From Acetobacteraceae bacterium (GTDB taxonomy: Bacteria > Pseudomonadota > Alphaproteobacteria > Acetobacterales > Acetobacteraceae), in contig DAIDJM010000018.1 of assembly GCA_027451405.1 (NCBI GenBank), positions 1 through 63,304 on the forward strand: a stretch of 63,304 nucleotides of DNA, written 5' to 3'. This document shows, piece after piece, positions 43,210 to 55,419 of the stretch. The notes under the pieces are model-generated. The model had not been told where the DNA came from, made no database searches, and saw nothing but the letters and a program-made list of their open reading frames with translations. The translations under genes and the position numbers were made by a program. Position 1 is the first letter of the stretch, and the number at the start of each line of letters is the position of its first letter.

Positions 43210-45630
43210 ATGAGTGCGCCGATCACGGCCGGCGCGCTTGGTGCGTGCGCGCGGCTGGAAAGTGGCATCGAGGTCGTCGCGGGTTGCCTGCGTCTCCGCA
43301 TCGAGGCGCTGCGGCCGGATATTCTGCGCCTGCGAGCCACGCTGGCCGGCGGGCCATGGGACGAATGGCCATCGTTCGCGGTATTGCCGGAAGCGCGGCA
43401 GGCGCGGCTTTCGGTCCAGTCGATCGATACCGAAGATACATTTGGTTTCAAAACGGATGCGCTCCGGACGCATATCGAGCGCACGACCGGCAGGTTGCGC
43501 GTATCCGCGCCGGACGGCCGCATCCTGCACGCGGATGCACCCGATCTTCCCATGCAGTTCCAGAATGGCGGGTTCACGCTGTTCAAAACGATCCTGCCGG
43601 AGGAGACCTATTTCGGTCTCGGCGACAAACCGGGGCCCCTTGTCCGCAACGGGCGGGCCTTCACCTTCTGGACGGCCGACCCGCATAACTACCAGGAATC
43701 GACCGACCCCATCTACAAGAGCATACCTTTTGCGCTGGGCGTGACGGCGCCCCGGGCGCAGGGAATTCTGCTCGACAATACCTACCGGAGCCATTTCGAT
43801 TTCGGCAAACGTCACCGCGACGTGCTCGAGATCGACGCCGAAGCGGGACCGCTCGATCTTTATCTGATCTTCGGCCAATCGCCGAAAGCAGTGCTGAAAT
43901 CATACCGTTTTCTGACCGGAGCGGCCCCGCTGCCGCCGCTCTGGAGTTTCGGCCATCAGCAATCGCGCTACAGCTACATGAGCGCCGAGGAAGTGCGGGC
44001 GGTGGCGCAACGCTTCCGGACCGAGCGCTTTCCCAACGACGTGATCTATCTCGATATCGACTTCCAGGACCGGTTCCGTACTTTCACTACCGATCCTGAG
44101 CGGTTCTCCGATTTGGCCGGGCTGGTAAGCGATCTCGACGCGATCGGCACGCGCGTGGTGGCAATTGCGGACGCACCGATCGCCGTTGTCGAGGACGGCA
44201 GCTATGCGACGTATGGGAGCGGACTCGCCGGCGATCATTTTCTGCGCGATCGCGACGGCGGGCTCTTTGTGGGCCCCATGTGGGGCGGCCATTCGGCCTA
44301 TCCCGATTTTGCCCGGCAGGCGACGCGCCTCTGGTGGGCCGAACAGCAGCAGCCTTTTCTGACGGCGGGAATTGCCGGCCTGTGGAACGACATGAACGAG
44401 CCGGTGGTGTTCGGACCGCGCGGGCCGGCGACGATTCCGCTGGATATGCCGCATCGGGTGGAAGAACCCGACTCCCCTGCCCGCTCGGCCGATCACGCGG
44501 AAATCCACAATGTCTATGGGCTGCTCAATACCCGCGCCACGTTCGAGGGGATGCGGGCCTTCGTGCCGAGTAAGCGCCCTTATGTGCTCACACGCTCCAC
44601 CTTCGCGGGCGGGCAGCGCACGGCCACCACCTGGACCGGCGACAATTCCGCGACCTGGCACCATTTGCGGCTCGGGATTGCCATGCTGGTCAATCTGGGG
44701 CTCTCCGGATTTCCGTTCGCCGGCGCCGATCTCGGCGGATTTTTCGGCTCCGCGCCGGCAGAGCTGCTGACGCGCTGGTATCAGATCGGCGCCTTCACGC
44801 CGATGTTCCGCAACCACGCTTTTCAGGACACGCTGCATCGCGAACCGTGGCTGGACGGCGAGCCGCATCTGTCGATCCGGCGCCGTTTCACCGAGATCCG
44901 CTACCGGCTCCTGCCTTACCTCTACACGCTGGCCGAAGAGGCAAGCCGCAGTGGCGTTCCGCCGATGCGGCCGTTATTCCTCGAATTTCCGGAGACCGCC
45001 CATACGGGCACGACTCATCGTTGCGATCCTTTCGTGCAGTTCATGCTCGGTCAAGCGCTGATGATCGCGCCCGCGCCCTTCGCAGAGTTCCGTGACAGCT
45101 ACACCGTGCGGCTGCCCGGCGGCGCCTGGTACGATTACTGGAGCGGCGAACGTTTGCCCGCCGATCCGGCGAATCCGCAGCGCACGAAGGCGCCGGAAAT
45201 CCGCCAGTGTCTGGAAACCATCCCGGTATTTGCACGCAGCGGCACGATCATCCCGCACCAGCCCTTGGTGCAAAGCACCGCCGAAAGGCCGGCCGGGTTG
45301 TTAGAGCTGCGGATCTATCCCGGGGCGAACGCGGCCGGCACCGTCTATTGGGACGAAGGCGACGGATACGGCTACCAGACCGGCGGCTTCACGCGTATCG
45401 CCATCAGCCTCACCAGCCTCAGTGACGGTTACGACCTCCATGTGGCGCCCCGGGAAGGAAATCTCACACCCTGGTGGAGCGGGCTGCGCTTCGTGCTCCA
45501 TGACGTGCCAAGGCTGCCCACGGCTATCGACGGGCCGGCGGACGATATTGCCTACGATGCGGCGAGCCGTCGTCTCAGCTTTTCCATTTTGGGGGCGCTT
45601 TCGGATATCCGGTTGCGTTTGCGGGTTTAA
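43210..45630 (+). CDS. GH31 alpha-glucosidase
   Basis: 806 residues. N-terminal galactose-mutarotase-like domain with ETYFGLGDKPGPLVRNGRAF; catalytic barrel with DVIYLDIDFQDRFRTFTTDP; nucleophile Asp in GLWNDMNEPVVFGPRG; acid/base Asp in WTGDNSATWHHLRLGIAM; then FPFAGADLGGFFG and beta-rich C-terminal domains. Cytoplasmic (no signal peptide). With the GH15 enzyme it would convert glycogen or maltodextrin to glucose. Ends just before a reverse B-type repeat. Confidence 0.95.
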   Translation: MSAPITAGALGACARLESGIEVVAGCLRLRIEALRPDILRLRATLAGGPWDEWPSFAVLPEARQARLSVQSIDTEDTFGFKTDALRTHIERTTGRLRVSAPDGRILHADAPDLPMQFQNGGFTLFKTILPEETYFGLGDKPGPLVRNGRAFTFWTADPHNYQESTDPIYKSIPFALGVTAPRAQGILLDNTYRSHFDFGKRHRDVLEIDAEAGPLDLYLIFGQSPKAVLKSYRFLTGAAPLPPLWSFGHQQSRYSYMSAEEVRAVAQRFRTERFPNDVIYLDIDFQDRFRTFTTDPERFSDLAGLVSDLDAIGTRVVAIADAPIAVVEDGSYATYGSGLAGDHFLRDRDGGLFVGPMWGGHSAYPDFARQATRLWWAEQQQPFLTAGIAGLWNDMNEPVVFGPRGPATIPLDMPHRVEEPDSPARSADHAEIHNVYGLLNTRATFEGMRAFVPSKRPYVLTRSTFAGGQRTATTWTGDNSATWHHLRLGIAMLVNLGLSGFPFAGADLGGFFGSAPAELLTRWYQIGAFTPMFRNHAFQDTLHREPWLDGEPHLSIRRRFTEIRYRLLPYLYTLAEEASRSGVPPMRPLFLEFPETAHTGTTHRCDPFVQFMLGQALMIAPAPFAEFRDSYTVRLPGGAWYDYWSGERLPADPANPQRTKAPEIRQCLETIPVFARSGTIIPHQPLVQSTAERPAGLLELRIYPGANAAGTVYWDEGDGYGYQTGGFTRIAISLTSLSDGYDLHVAPREGNLTPWWSGLRFVLHDVPRLPTAIDGPADDIAYDAASRRLSFSILGALSDIRLRLRV

Positions 45631-45635
45631 ACGCC

Positions 45636-45690
45636 TCCGGCGGCCAGGGGCTTTGCCCCTGGACCCCACTGGGGCCATAGGGCCCCAGAC
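45636..45690. repeat. B-type GC repeat, reverse copy
   Basis: Starts GCCTCCGGCGGCCAGGGGCT, with CAGGGGC/GCCCCTG hairpin 2 and a GGGGCC-type hairpin 1 (CTGGGGCC/GGCCCCAG form). Opposite orientation to the copy at 45759. Confidence 0.82.
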
Positions 45691-45716
45691 CCCATTCTGT
45701 TTGGGGGCGTTGCGTC

Positions 45717-45736
45717 GCCGATCGTATTCGATGACT
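45717..45736. repeat. Shared palindromic core between two B elements
   Basis: GCCGATCGTATTCGATGACT matches GCCGATCGTATACGATGACC at 12811-12830 in 18 of 20 positions. The flanking TGTTTGG is also shared. It lies in the space between the inverted B pair at 45636-45690 and 45759-45819. Confidence 0.6.
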
Positions 45737-45758
45737 GTTGAAACCCCTCCAAAGTGAA

Positions 45759-45819
45759 GGGGTCTGGGGCCATCCGGCCCCAGTGGGGTGCAGGGGCGAA
45801 GCCCCTGCCCGCCGGAGGC
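45759..45819. repeat. B-type GC repeat, full forward copy
   Basis: GGGGTCTGGGGCCATCCGGC with CCCAG (hairpin 1), GCAGGGGC/GCCCCTGC with loop GAA (hairpin 2) and the GCCGGAGG end, abutting the moaB stop. Confidence 0.85.
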
Positions 45820-45823
45820 AAAC

Positions 45824-46354
45824 TTACCTTTCCCGAAGCCGCGGCAACAACTCGACCAAATTACAAGGCCGATGCCGCGAATTCAGTTGGTGCACCAGAA
45901 TTCCGTCCCAGCCGTCCTTCACCGCGCCAGTGCTGCCGGGCAGCGCAAAGAGCAGCGTGCCGCCGGCCACGCCACCCACCGCGCGGGACTGCATCGCCGA
46001 CGTGCCCACGCTCTGATAGCTTAGCATCCGGAACAGTTCGCCGAATCCCTCGATCGTCTTGTCCAGCAGGCGGCCGAACACTTCGGGCGTCACATCGCGG
46101 CCGGTGATGCCGGTGCCGCCCGTGGTGATCACGACGTCGACCGCCGGGTCCGCGATCCAGGCGCGCAGCCGGGCTTCGAGGGCAGCCGGGTCGTCGCGCT
46201 CGATGGCACGCGCGGCAAGTTCGTGACCTGCTCTCAGGATTCGCTCGGCGAGCGCATCGCCGGACGTGTCGTTCGCCGCCGTGCGGGTGTCGGAGACCGT
46301 GAGCACCGCGATGCGCACGGAGCGGAAGGTGCGGCTCTCGTCGATGCCGATCAT
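45824..46354 (-). CDS. moaB: Molybdenum cofactor biosynthesis protein MoaB/MogA family
   Basis: 176 residues. MoaB signatures: [20 protein letters not shown] at residues ~10-29, [20 protein letters not shown] and [20 protein letters not shown]. It binds molybdopterin and adenylates it for Mo insertion. The start ATG overlaps the GST stop (ATGA). The gene is the last of sdhE-mfd-GST-moaB. The 3' end abuts a B-type repeat. Confidence 0.94.
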   Translation of the reverse strand: MIGIDESRTFRSVRIAVLTVSDTRTAANDTSGDALAERILRAGHELAARAIERDDPAALEARLRAWIADPAVDVVITTGGTGITGRDVTPEVFGRLLDKTIEGFGELFRMLSYQSVGTSAMQSRAVGGVAGGTLLFALPGSTGAVKDGWDGILVHQLNSRHRPCNLVELLPRLRER

Positions 46355-46968
46355 GCGCGGCGCTCGGCCTCGCGCGCCCGGCGGTAGCCGGGACGGGCGC
46401 GCATGTGTTCGAAATGGGCGGCGAAGGCTGCCGGGATGCGGTCGCCGAGGCCGATCACGGTTGCCAGTTGCAACGCGAAGCCAACGGAGATGTCGGCGGC
46501 GGTGAAGCGGTCGGCCGCGAGATAGGTGCCCAGGAGGCGCGAGGCACTGGTCTCCAGCTTCGACGTGAAGCGCCGCGCCGCCTTTTCGGCGAGCTCGGCG
46601 GCACCCGGCGCATTTGGCTCATGCCGCGCGTAACGCAGATAGGTGGTCAGCGGAATCGTGAACGTCGCTTCGCCCATCAGGAGGAAATCCAGATAGTCCG
46701 CATAGCCGGGTTCGTCCGGAGCGACCGCGAGCGATGACGAGCCGTGGCGCGTGGCCAAATAATGACAGATCGCGGCACTTTCGGTCAGGCGCATCTCGCC
46801 ATCGATCAACAGGGGCACGGTGCCGGCGGGGTTGATGGAGAGATAATCCGATGCTTGCTCCCGCGGCGGGAACGGCAGGACGTGCAGCGTGTAGGGCAAT
46901 CCGAGCTCTTCGAGCGCCCATAGCGCGCGGAAGGAACGCGCGCCGCGCGAATGGTAGAGCGTGACCAT
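46351..46968 (-). CDS. Glutathione S-transferase family protein
   Basis: 205 residues. N-terminal thioredoxin-like domain: LYHSRGARSFRALWALEELG with the family's proline-containing GSH site (NPAGTVPLLIDGEMRLTESA, Ser-Glu pair). C-terminal helical domain from ~85. It may conjugate glutathione to electrophiles or act as a redox protein. It starts 2 bp after the mfd stop and overlaps moaB by 4 bp. Confidence 0.92.
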   Translation of the reverse strand: MVTLYHSRGARSFRALWALEELGLPYTLHVLPFPPREQASDYLSINPAGTVPLLIDGEMRLTESAAICHYLATRHGSSSLAVAPDEPGYADYLDFLLMGEATFTIPLTTYLRYARHEPNAPGAAELAEKAARRFTSKLETSASRLLGTYLAADRFTAADISVGFALQLATVIGLGDRIPAAFAAHFEHMRARPGYRRAREAERRA

Positions 46969-46970
46969 GT

Positions 46971-50404
<3,434 letters not shown>

Positions 50405-50408
<4 letters not shown>

Positions 50409-50698
50409 GCGAGGGGGCCGGCTCCGCGCGCGGCGAACCGGCGCATGGTCTCCAGGGTGGCGCAGAATTCGTGGTCCGCGGGGATCGGCTGCATGCCCGT
50501 CAGCCACTCAGCGAGCCAAGGATCGGGAAGTTCGAGCAGACGCTCGAAAAGGTCGAGTTCGGCCTCCGAGAAGCCGGCGAGATGGACTTCGACATAGCCG
50601 CCCACCAGCCAATCGGCTTCCTTCGTACCCCGATGGGTGGCGCGGAACAGCAGTCGGCGGCGGCGCGCGTCGATCACGGCCGCTGAGGTTTCGCTCAT
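50405..50698 (-). CDS. sdhE: Succinate dehydrogenase FAD assembly factor SdhE
   Basis: 97 residues. The conserved motif RGTKEAD (Arg23-Gly24-x-x-Glu27) and the following DWLVGGYVEVHLAGFSEAEL are diagnostic of SdhE/YgfY. It promotes covalent FAD attachment to the SdhA flavoprotein. ATG at 50698. The start codon overlaps the possible ATG of divergent recG (50697) by two bases. First gene of a minus-strand operon with mfd. Confidence 0.93.
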
Positions 50699-50723
50699 GG
50701 TGGCCGTGACATATAGCGGGCGC

Positions 50724-52793
50724 GTGCCCGATGCCACCCCGGAACCCGATCCGCTCGGGCCCCTGCTGGGGCCCGTGACCGAACTGCGCGGGGTCGGGCC
50801 ATCGCTGGCCGCGGCGCTGGCGCGGCTCACCGGCGGGACACGGGTACTCGATCTTCTGTTCCACCTGCCCGAGAGTTTCATCGACCGGCGCGCGCGCCCT
50901 TCGATCCGCGCGGCGACTCCAGGCAGCGTGGCGACACTCGAGGTCGAAGTCGTGCGACACGAGGCGCCGGCCAACACGCGGCAGCCCTGGCGTGTGATCG
51001 TGCGCGACGCGAGCGGGTTCGCCGAACTCGTGTTCTTCCAGCCGGCGCGGGCGCAGGCGCTGGTGGCGGGCGCGAAGCTGCTGGTCTCGGGCAAGCTCGA
51101 CCGTTTCGGCGACCGGCTGACCATGCCGCATCCGGATCATATCGTGCCGGTGGACCGGCCGGATGCGCTGCCGCCGGTGGAGCCGGTTTGGCCGCTCACC
51201 GCGGGCCTCTCGCCGCGCGTGCTGCGGGGGGCAATGGTGCGCGCGCTCGCCGCGCTGCCCGACCTGCCGGAGTGGCACGATCCGGCGCTTCTGCGGCGGG
51301 AGGGGTGGCTGGCTTTCGCCGCGTCGCTGCGGGCGCTTCATGCCCCTGCCGAGGCACCGGGTACGGCCGTACGGGCGCGCCTCGCTTATGACGAGCTGCT
51401 CGCGCACCAGGTGGCGATCGCCTGGGTGCGGCGCCGCGAACGCGGGCGGCCGGGGCGCGCGCTCGCCGGGGACGGGTCGCTGCGGGCACAGGCGATCGCG
51501 CGCTTCGGACATCCGCTCACGGCGGCGCAGGCGGCGGCGCTCGCCGAGGTCGATGCGGATCTGGCGGCACCGCGCCGCATGCTGCGCTTGCTGCAGGGCG
51601 ATGTCGGCTCGGGCAAGACGCTGGTCGCGGCCATGGCGATGCTGCGGGCAGTCGAGGCCGGTGCGCAGGCGGCGCTGATGGCGCCGACGGAATTACTGGC
51701 GCGGCAGCACCATCGCACGCTGACGCGCATCCTGCCGGTGCCGGTGGCGTTGCTCACCGGGAGCGTCAAGGGCACGGCCCGACGCAACACGCTGCTCGGC
51801 CTCGCGGCCGGACGCATTCCGCTGGTGGTGGGCACGCATGCTTTGTTCCAGGAGGCGGTGGAATATCGCGATCTCGGACTCGCGGTGATCGATGAGCAGC
51901 ACCGGTTCGGCGTGGATCAGCGGCTTTCGCTCGGCGCCAAGGGGAAACTCGCCGATCTTCTCGTGATGACGGCGACACCGATTCCGCGCACGCTGCTGCT
52001 CACCCAATGGGGAGAGATGGCGGTGAGCCGGATCACCGAGAAACCCGCGTGCCGGCTGCCAGTGAAGACCACGCTCCATTCGGTGGCGCAGTTGCCCGAT
52101 GTGGTGGCGGCCGTGGCGCGGGCGCTCGATCGTGGCGACCGCATTTACTGGGTGTGTCCCATGGTGGAGGAGAGCGCGGCCCTCGACGCGGCGGCGGCGG
52201 AGGCACGGTTCCGCGATCTGCGCCGACATTTCGGCAGCCGCGTCGGACTGGCGCATGGGCGGCAGCCCGCGGAGCTGCGTGAGGCGGCGCTCGGCGCCTT
52301 CGCGCAGGGAGATACGCCGCTTCTGGTGGCGACGACCGTGATCGAGGTCGGGGTCGACGTGCCGGAGGCCAACGTGATGGTGGTGGAACATGCCGAGCGC
52401 TTCGGCCTCGCACAGCTCCATCAGCTGCGCGGGCGGGTCGGCCGGGGCGCGGCGGCGAGCTACTGCCTGCTGCTGCACGAAGACGACATCGCCGAACCGG
52501 CGCGGCGGCGTCTGGTTCTGCTGCGGGATACCGAGGACGGTTTCGCGATCGCCGACGAGGATTTCCGGATCCGCGGCGGGGGCGATCTGCTGGGGCGGAA
52601 ACAATCCGGGCAGCCCGGCTGGCGCCTGGCCGACCCGGTGGAACATGAGGGGTTGTTACGGATGGCAAGCCGCGATGCGGCGTTGCTGCTCGAGCGCGAC
52701 CCCACTCTGGCGGGCGAGCGGGGGCGCGCCGTACGATTGCTGCTGCGGCTGTTCGCACGGGGCGACGCGTTGCGGACATTGGAGGCGGGCTGA
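50724..52793 (+). CDS. recG: ATP-dependent DNA helicase RecG
   Basis: About 689 residues. Wedge/OB domain at the N-terminus (LGPVTELRGVGPSLAAALAR, VLDLLFHLPESFIDRRA), then SF2 helicase with GDVGSGKTLVAAMAMLRAVE (Walker A), AVIDEQHRFGVDQRL (DEQH) and VMVVEHAERFGLAQLHQLRG. RecG reverses stalled replication forks and processes Holliday junctions. Starts possible at ATG 50697, GTG 50706 or GTG 50724. The last is preferred because a TATAGC box (50712-50717) ends 6 bases before it and the ATG overlaps the divergent sdhE start. Confidence 0.93.
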   Translation: MPDATPEPDPLGPLLGPVTELRGVGPSLAAALARLTGGTRVLDLLFHLPESFIDRRARPSIRAATPGSVATLEVEVVRHEAPANTRQPWRVIVRDASGFAELVFFQPARAQALVAGAKLLVSGKLDRFGDRLTMPHPDHIVPVDRPDALPPVEPVWPLTAGLSPRVLRGAMVRALAALPDLPEWHDPALLRREGWLAFAASLRALHAPAEAPGTAVRARLAYDELLAHQVAIAWVRRRERGRPGRALAGDGSLRAQAIARFGHPLTAAQAAALAEVDADLAAPRRMLRLLQGDVGSGKTLVAAMAMLRAVEAGAQAALMAPTELLARQHHRTLTRILPVPVALLTGSVKGTARRNTLLGLAAGRIPLVVGTHALFQEAVEYRDLGLAVIDEQHRFGVDQRLSLGAKGKLADLLVMTATPIPRTLLLTQWGEMAVSRITEKPACRLPVKTTLHSVAQLPDVVAAVARALDRGDRIYWVCPMVEESAALDAAAAEARFRDLRRHFGSRVGLAHGRQPAELREAALGAFAQGDTPLLVATTVIEVGVDVPEANVMVVEHAERFGLAQLHQLRGRVGRGAAASYCLLLHEDDIAEPARRRLVLLRDTEDGFAIADEDFRIRGGGDLLGRKQSGQPGWRLADPVEHEGLLRMASRDAALLLERDPTLAGERGRAVRLLLRLFARGDALRTLEAG

Positions 52794-53656
52794 TGCGCGG
52801 ATGGCTGGGCGGATTGATCCTCCTGTGGGCGGCCGGCGCGCATGCCGAGCCGGCACTCTGGGCGGTCCAGGGTAAGCACGCCACCATATATCTGTTCGGC
52901 ACGATGCATATGCTGCCGCACGCCGCCGAATGGTACACCCCGAAAGTCCGGAAGGCGTTCGAGAGGAGCGAGGTGCTCTGGGAAGAGGCGGATGTCGGCA
53001 TCGGCGATCCCGCGAAGCTTGTTTCGATCATGCAGCAGGCGATGTCGAGAGAGAATCTGTTCACCCTGCTGCCGCCGGATTACGCGACGAAACTGCGCGC
53101 CGAGCTTGCCAAATGCGGCTTGCCGGACATGGCCGTGGCGCATCTCAAGCCCTGGATGGCGGCGATGATGCCGAGCGTGTGCGCCATGATGCAGGATCAT
53201 GTTTCGGGAGAGGGCCCGGCGCCCTCGCTCGGACCGGAAGCGACGCTCCTGCAGGCGGCGCAGCAGCAGGGCAAGGCGGTGGCCTATTTCGAGACTGCGG
53301 AGCAGCAGATCCAGTATCTCGCGAAGGGCTCGCAGCAGACGCAGCTGAAGCAGCTCGAGGACGCGATCGATGAGGCCGCCGGCAGCTCGGGCAAAGCGTT
53401 CGGCGACATGGAAACCGCCTGGCTTGCCGGCGACGAGGCCGGGCTGGCGCGCGAGGTGGACCGGCTGCGGCGCGAGGATCCGGCCGAGTATCGCACGATC
53501 TTCACCGAGCGGAACGCCCGTTTCGCAGAACGGATCGCGGAGATGGCGCGCGGCGACGGGGTTTATTTCGTGGCGATCGGCGCCGGCCACCTCGTCGGTT
53601 CCGGCTCGGTGCGGGAACAATTGAAAAAATTGGGCTTTTCGGCAAGTCCGATGTGA
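52793..53656 (+). CDS. TraB/GumN-family protein
   Basis: 287 residues. Signal peptide (ILLWAAGAHAEP). TraB/GumN motifs: TIYLFGTMHMLP (GxxH) near the N-terminus, EEADVG, and IGAGHLVGSGS (GxxH) near the C-terminus, with a conserved long helical middle. The family is metalloprotease-like in fold, with unclear function; GumN occurs in xanthan clusters. ATG overlaps the recG stop by one base (TGATG), so they are coupled. The link to recombination is probably only transcriptional. Confidence 0.88.
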   Translation: MRGWLGGLILLWAAGAHAEPALWAVQGKHATIYLFGTMHMLPHAAEWYTPKVRKAFERSEVLWEEADVGIGDPAKLVSIMQQAMSRENLFTLLPPDYATKLRAELAKCGLPDMAVAHLKPWMAAMMPSVCAMMQDHVSGEGPAPSLGPEATLLQAAQQQGKAVAYFETAEQQIQYLAKGSQQTQLKQLEDAIDEAAGSSGKAFGDMETAWLAGDEAGLAREVDRLRREDPAEYRTIFTERNARFAERIAEMARGDGVYFVAIGAGHLVGSGSVREQLKKLGFSASPM

Positions 53657-53673
53657 AGGACGACGACGTCCTT

Positions 53674-54738
53674 TCAAAACAGATGCAGCTTTTTTGCTTC
53701 GTTTTCTTCGGAAACGGACGAGTCGTCGAATTTCGCCATCTCGAATTCCACCCGACAATGGCCGCAATCCGCAAACCGCACCGACCCGCCATGTGCCCGG
53801 GCCACTTCCCGCACGATCGCGAGTCCGAGTCCTGCCCCGTCTGAGGCGCCGGAAGCAAAGCGCTCGAAGACGCGTTCGCGGTCGGTTTCCTGAACCCCTG
53901 GCCCCTCGTCCTCGATGGCAAGCCGGACGTGATCGCCGGATGGCTGCGCGCGAAGCGTAATCGTGCCGCGCCCATGCCGGAGCGCGTTCTCGAGCAGATT
54001 GCGGACGAGATCGGTCAGATCGGAAGCGCGTCCCTGCACCGGCAGGAGGTCGGGCAGGAAGATGTCGAGGCGACGGCCTTGCCCATGCACGAGCGGCAGT
54101 ACCGAGGCCGCCGCTTCGCGGGCTGCCCGGGCCAGATTCGTCGGGCCGAGCTGGGCCGTGCCCGCTTCGAGTCGCGCGAGCCGGAGCAATTGGTCGATGC
54201 GGCGCTTCAGACTGGCGAGATCCTGCTCGATTGCTGGCCAATCGGTCTGCCCGGTCGAAGACGCACGGCGCAGCCGCAGATCGAGCACCGCGAGGGGCGT
54301 GCGCAATTCGTGGGCGGCGTTGCCCACGAAGCGCTGCTCGGCGCGCAAGGCTTCCGCCAGGCGGTCGAGCGCGCCGTTCATCGCTCGCGCGAGCGGGCGC
54401 AGTTCGGCGGGGAGCCGGTTTTCCGAGATGCGGGAATCGGGTCTCGCGGGCCCGACCTGGCTCGCCTCCTCGACCGCGCGGGTCAGGGGACGCAGCGTCC
54501 AGGCGCTGACGAACCAGAGCAGCGCCAGCAGAACGAGGGTGAACAGGGCCAGGACGAGCGCATCCTGATATGGCTCCTGCGCGAGGAAGCGCAGCGCGGG
54601 CGGAAACGTCAGGACCAGCTTTGCGCGGCGTTCCGGGGCGTCGAGCCAGCCGGCCGCGAGCAGAGACGCGAGGCAGACCAGGAAGGCCGAAAGCACGAGG
54701 CGGCCGCGCAGGCTTTGGAGCAGAGAGGCGCGATTCAT
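53674..54738 (-). CDS. Sensor histidine kinase (QseC/TctE-like)
   Basis: 354 residues. Two membrane helices (about 13-30 and 60-78) flank a short ~30-residue periplasmic loop, then HAMP region, H-box AAHELRTPLAVLDLRLR with phospho-His143, N-box NLLENALRHGRG, G-boxes EDEGPGV and GAGLGLAIV. Autophosphorylates and passes phosphate to the response regulator encoded just upstream (ATGA overlap). The last ~16 residues (SSVSEENEAKKLHLF) come from a degenerate A-type repeat. Confidence 0.93.
   Translation of the reverse strand: MNRASLLQSLRGRLVLSAFLVCLASLLAAGWLDAPERRAKLVLTFPPALRFLAQEPYQDALVLALFTLVLLALLWFVSAWTLRPLTRAVEEASQVGPARPDSRISENRLPAELRPLARAMNGALDRLAEALRAEQRFVGNAAHELRTPLAVLDLRLRRASSTGQTDWPAIEQDLASLKRRIDQLLRLARLEAGTAQLGPTNLARAAREAAASVLPLVHGQGRRLDIFLPDLLPVQGRASDLTDLVRNLLENALRHGRGTITLRAQPSGDHVRLAIEDEGPGVQETDRERVFERFASGASDGAGLGLAIVREVARAHGGSVRFADCGHCRVEFEMAKFDDSSVSEENEAKKLHLF
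53686..53718. repeat. Degenerate A-type repeat within the kinase C-terminus
   Basis: CTTTTTTGCTTCGTTTTCTT with CGGAAACGGAC is recognisable as the A family (CTTTTTGCTTCTTTTTCTTC form), with several changes in the stem. It lies inside the histidine kinase frame. Confidence 0.55.
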
Positions 54739-55394
54739 GCGCCGAGGCGGTAGCCGATGCCGCGGACGGTTTCGACCCGATAATGGCCGAGCTGGGTCAG
54801 TTTGCGGCGCAAGCGCGACACGACGGCCTCGAGCGCGTTGGGCGTGACGTCTCCATCGAGCCGATAGATGCGATCCTGGAGCAAATCGCGCACCACGATG
54901 GAGTCCCCGGCGCGCAAGAGGGCTTCGAGGACGGCAGCCTCCCGCGCCGTCAGATCGAGGCATGTCTCACCATGGCGCAGCGTGCGGGTTGCCGGCTCGA
55001 AGCGCAGATCGCGCCAGGTATAGGAAGGCTCGGACTTCAGGCCGGGCCGGCGCAGCAGCGCCCGCAAGCGGGCTTCGAGTTCCGCGGGCGCGAAGGGCTT
55101 CACGAGGTAGTCGTCGGCCCCCGCGTCGAGGCCGCGCACCCGATCCTCGACGCCGTCGCGCGCCGTCAGGATCAGCGTCGGCGGACCCCGGAGTACCTGC
55201 AGCACGTCGATCCCATCCATGTCGGGCAACCCGAGATCGAGGATGATGGCATCGTGCGTGCGGCGCGCGGCAAGCGAGAGAGCGCTTGCGCCGTCGGGGG
55301 CCTTATCGAGATCGAAGCCCCGTTCGGAGAGATGGGCGGCAAGCATGTCGCGCAGCGCGGCGTTGTCTTCCACGAGAAGAAGTTTGACGGTCAT
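54735..55394 (-). CDS. OmpR/PhoB-family response regulator
   Basis: 219 residues. Receiver with acidic pair E9/D10, phospho-acceptor Asp53 (ILDLGLPD), Thr77 and Lys99 (LVKPFAP). DNA-binding winged helix from ~125, ending YRVETVRGIGYRLGA. This class binds tandem direct repeats; such a repeat array lies before the TonB receptor gene (57767-57795). Cotranscribed with the kinase (ATGA overlap); the receptor gene ends 25 bp upstream of this start, so receptor-regulator-kinase may be one operon. Confidence 0.94.
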   Translation of the reverse strand: MTVKLLLVEDNAALRDMLAAHLSERGFDLDKAPDGASALSLAARRTHDAIILDLGLPDMDGIDVLQVLRGPPTLILTARDGVEDRVRGLDAGADDYLVKPFAPAELEARLRALLRRPGLKSEPSYTWRDLRFEPATRTLRHGETCLDLTAREAAVLEALLRAGDSIVVRDLLQDRIYRLDGDVTPNALEAVVSRLRRKLTQLGHYRVETVRGIGYRLGA

Positions 55395-55419
55395 CGGTCC
55401 GCTCTGAGCATCATGTTGG

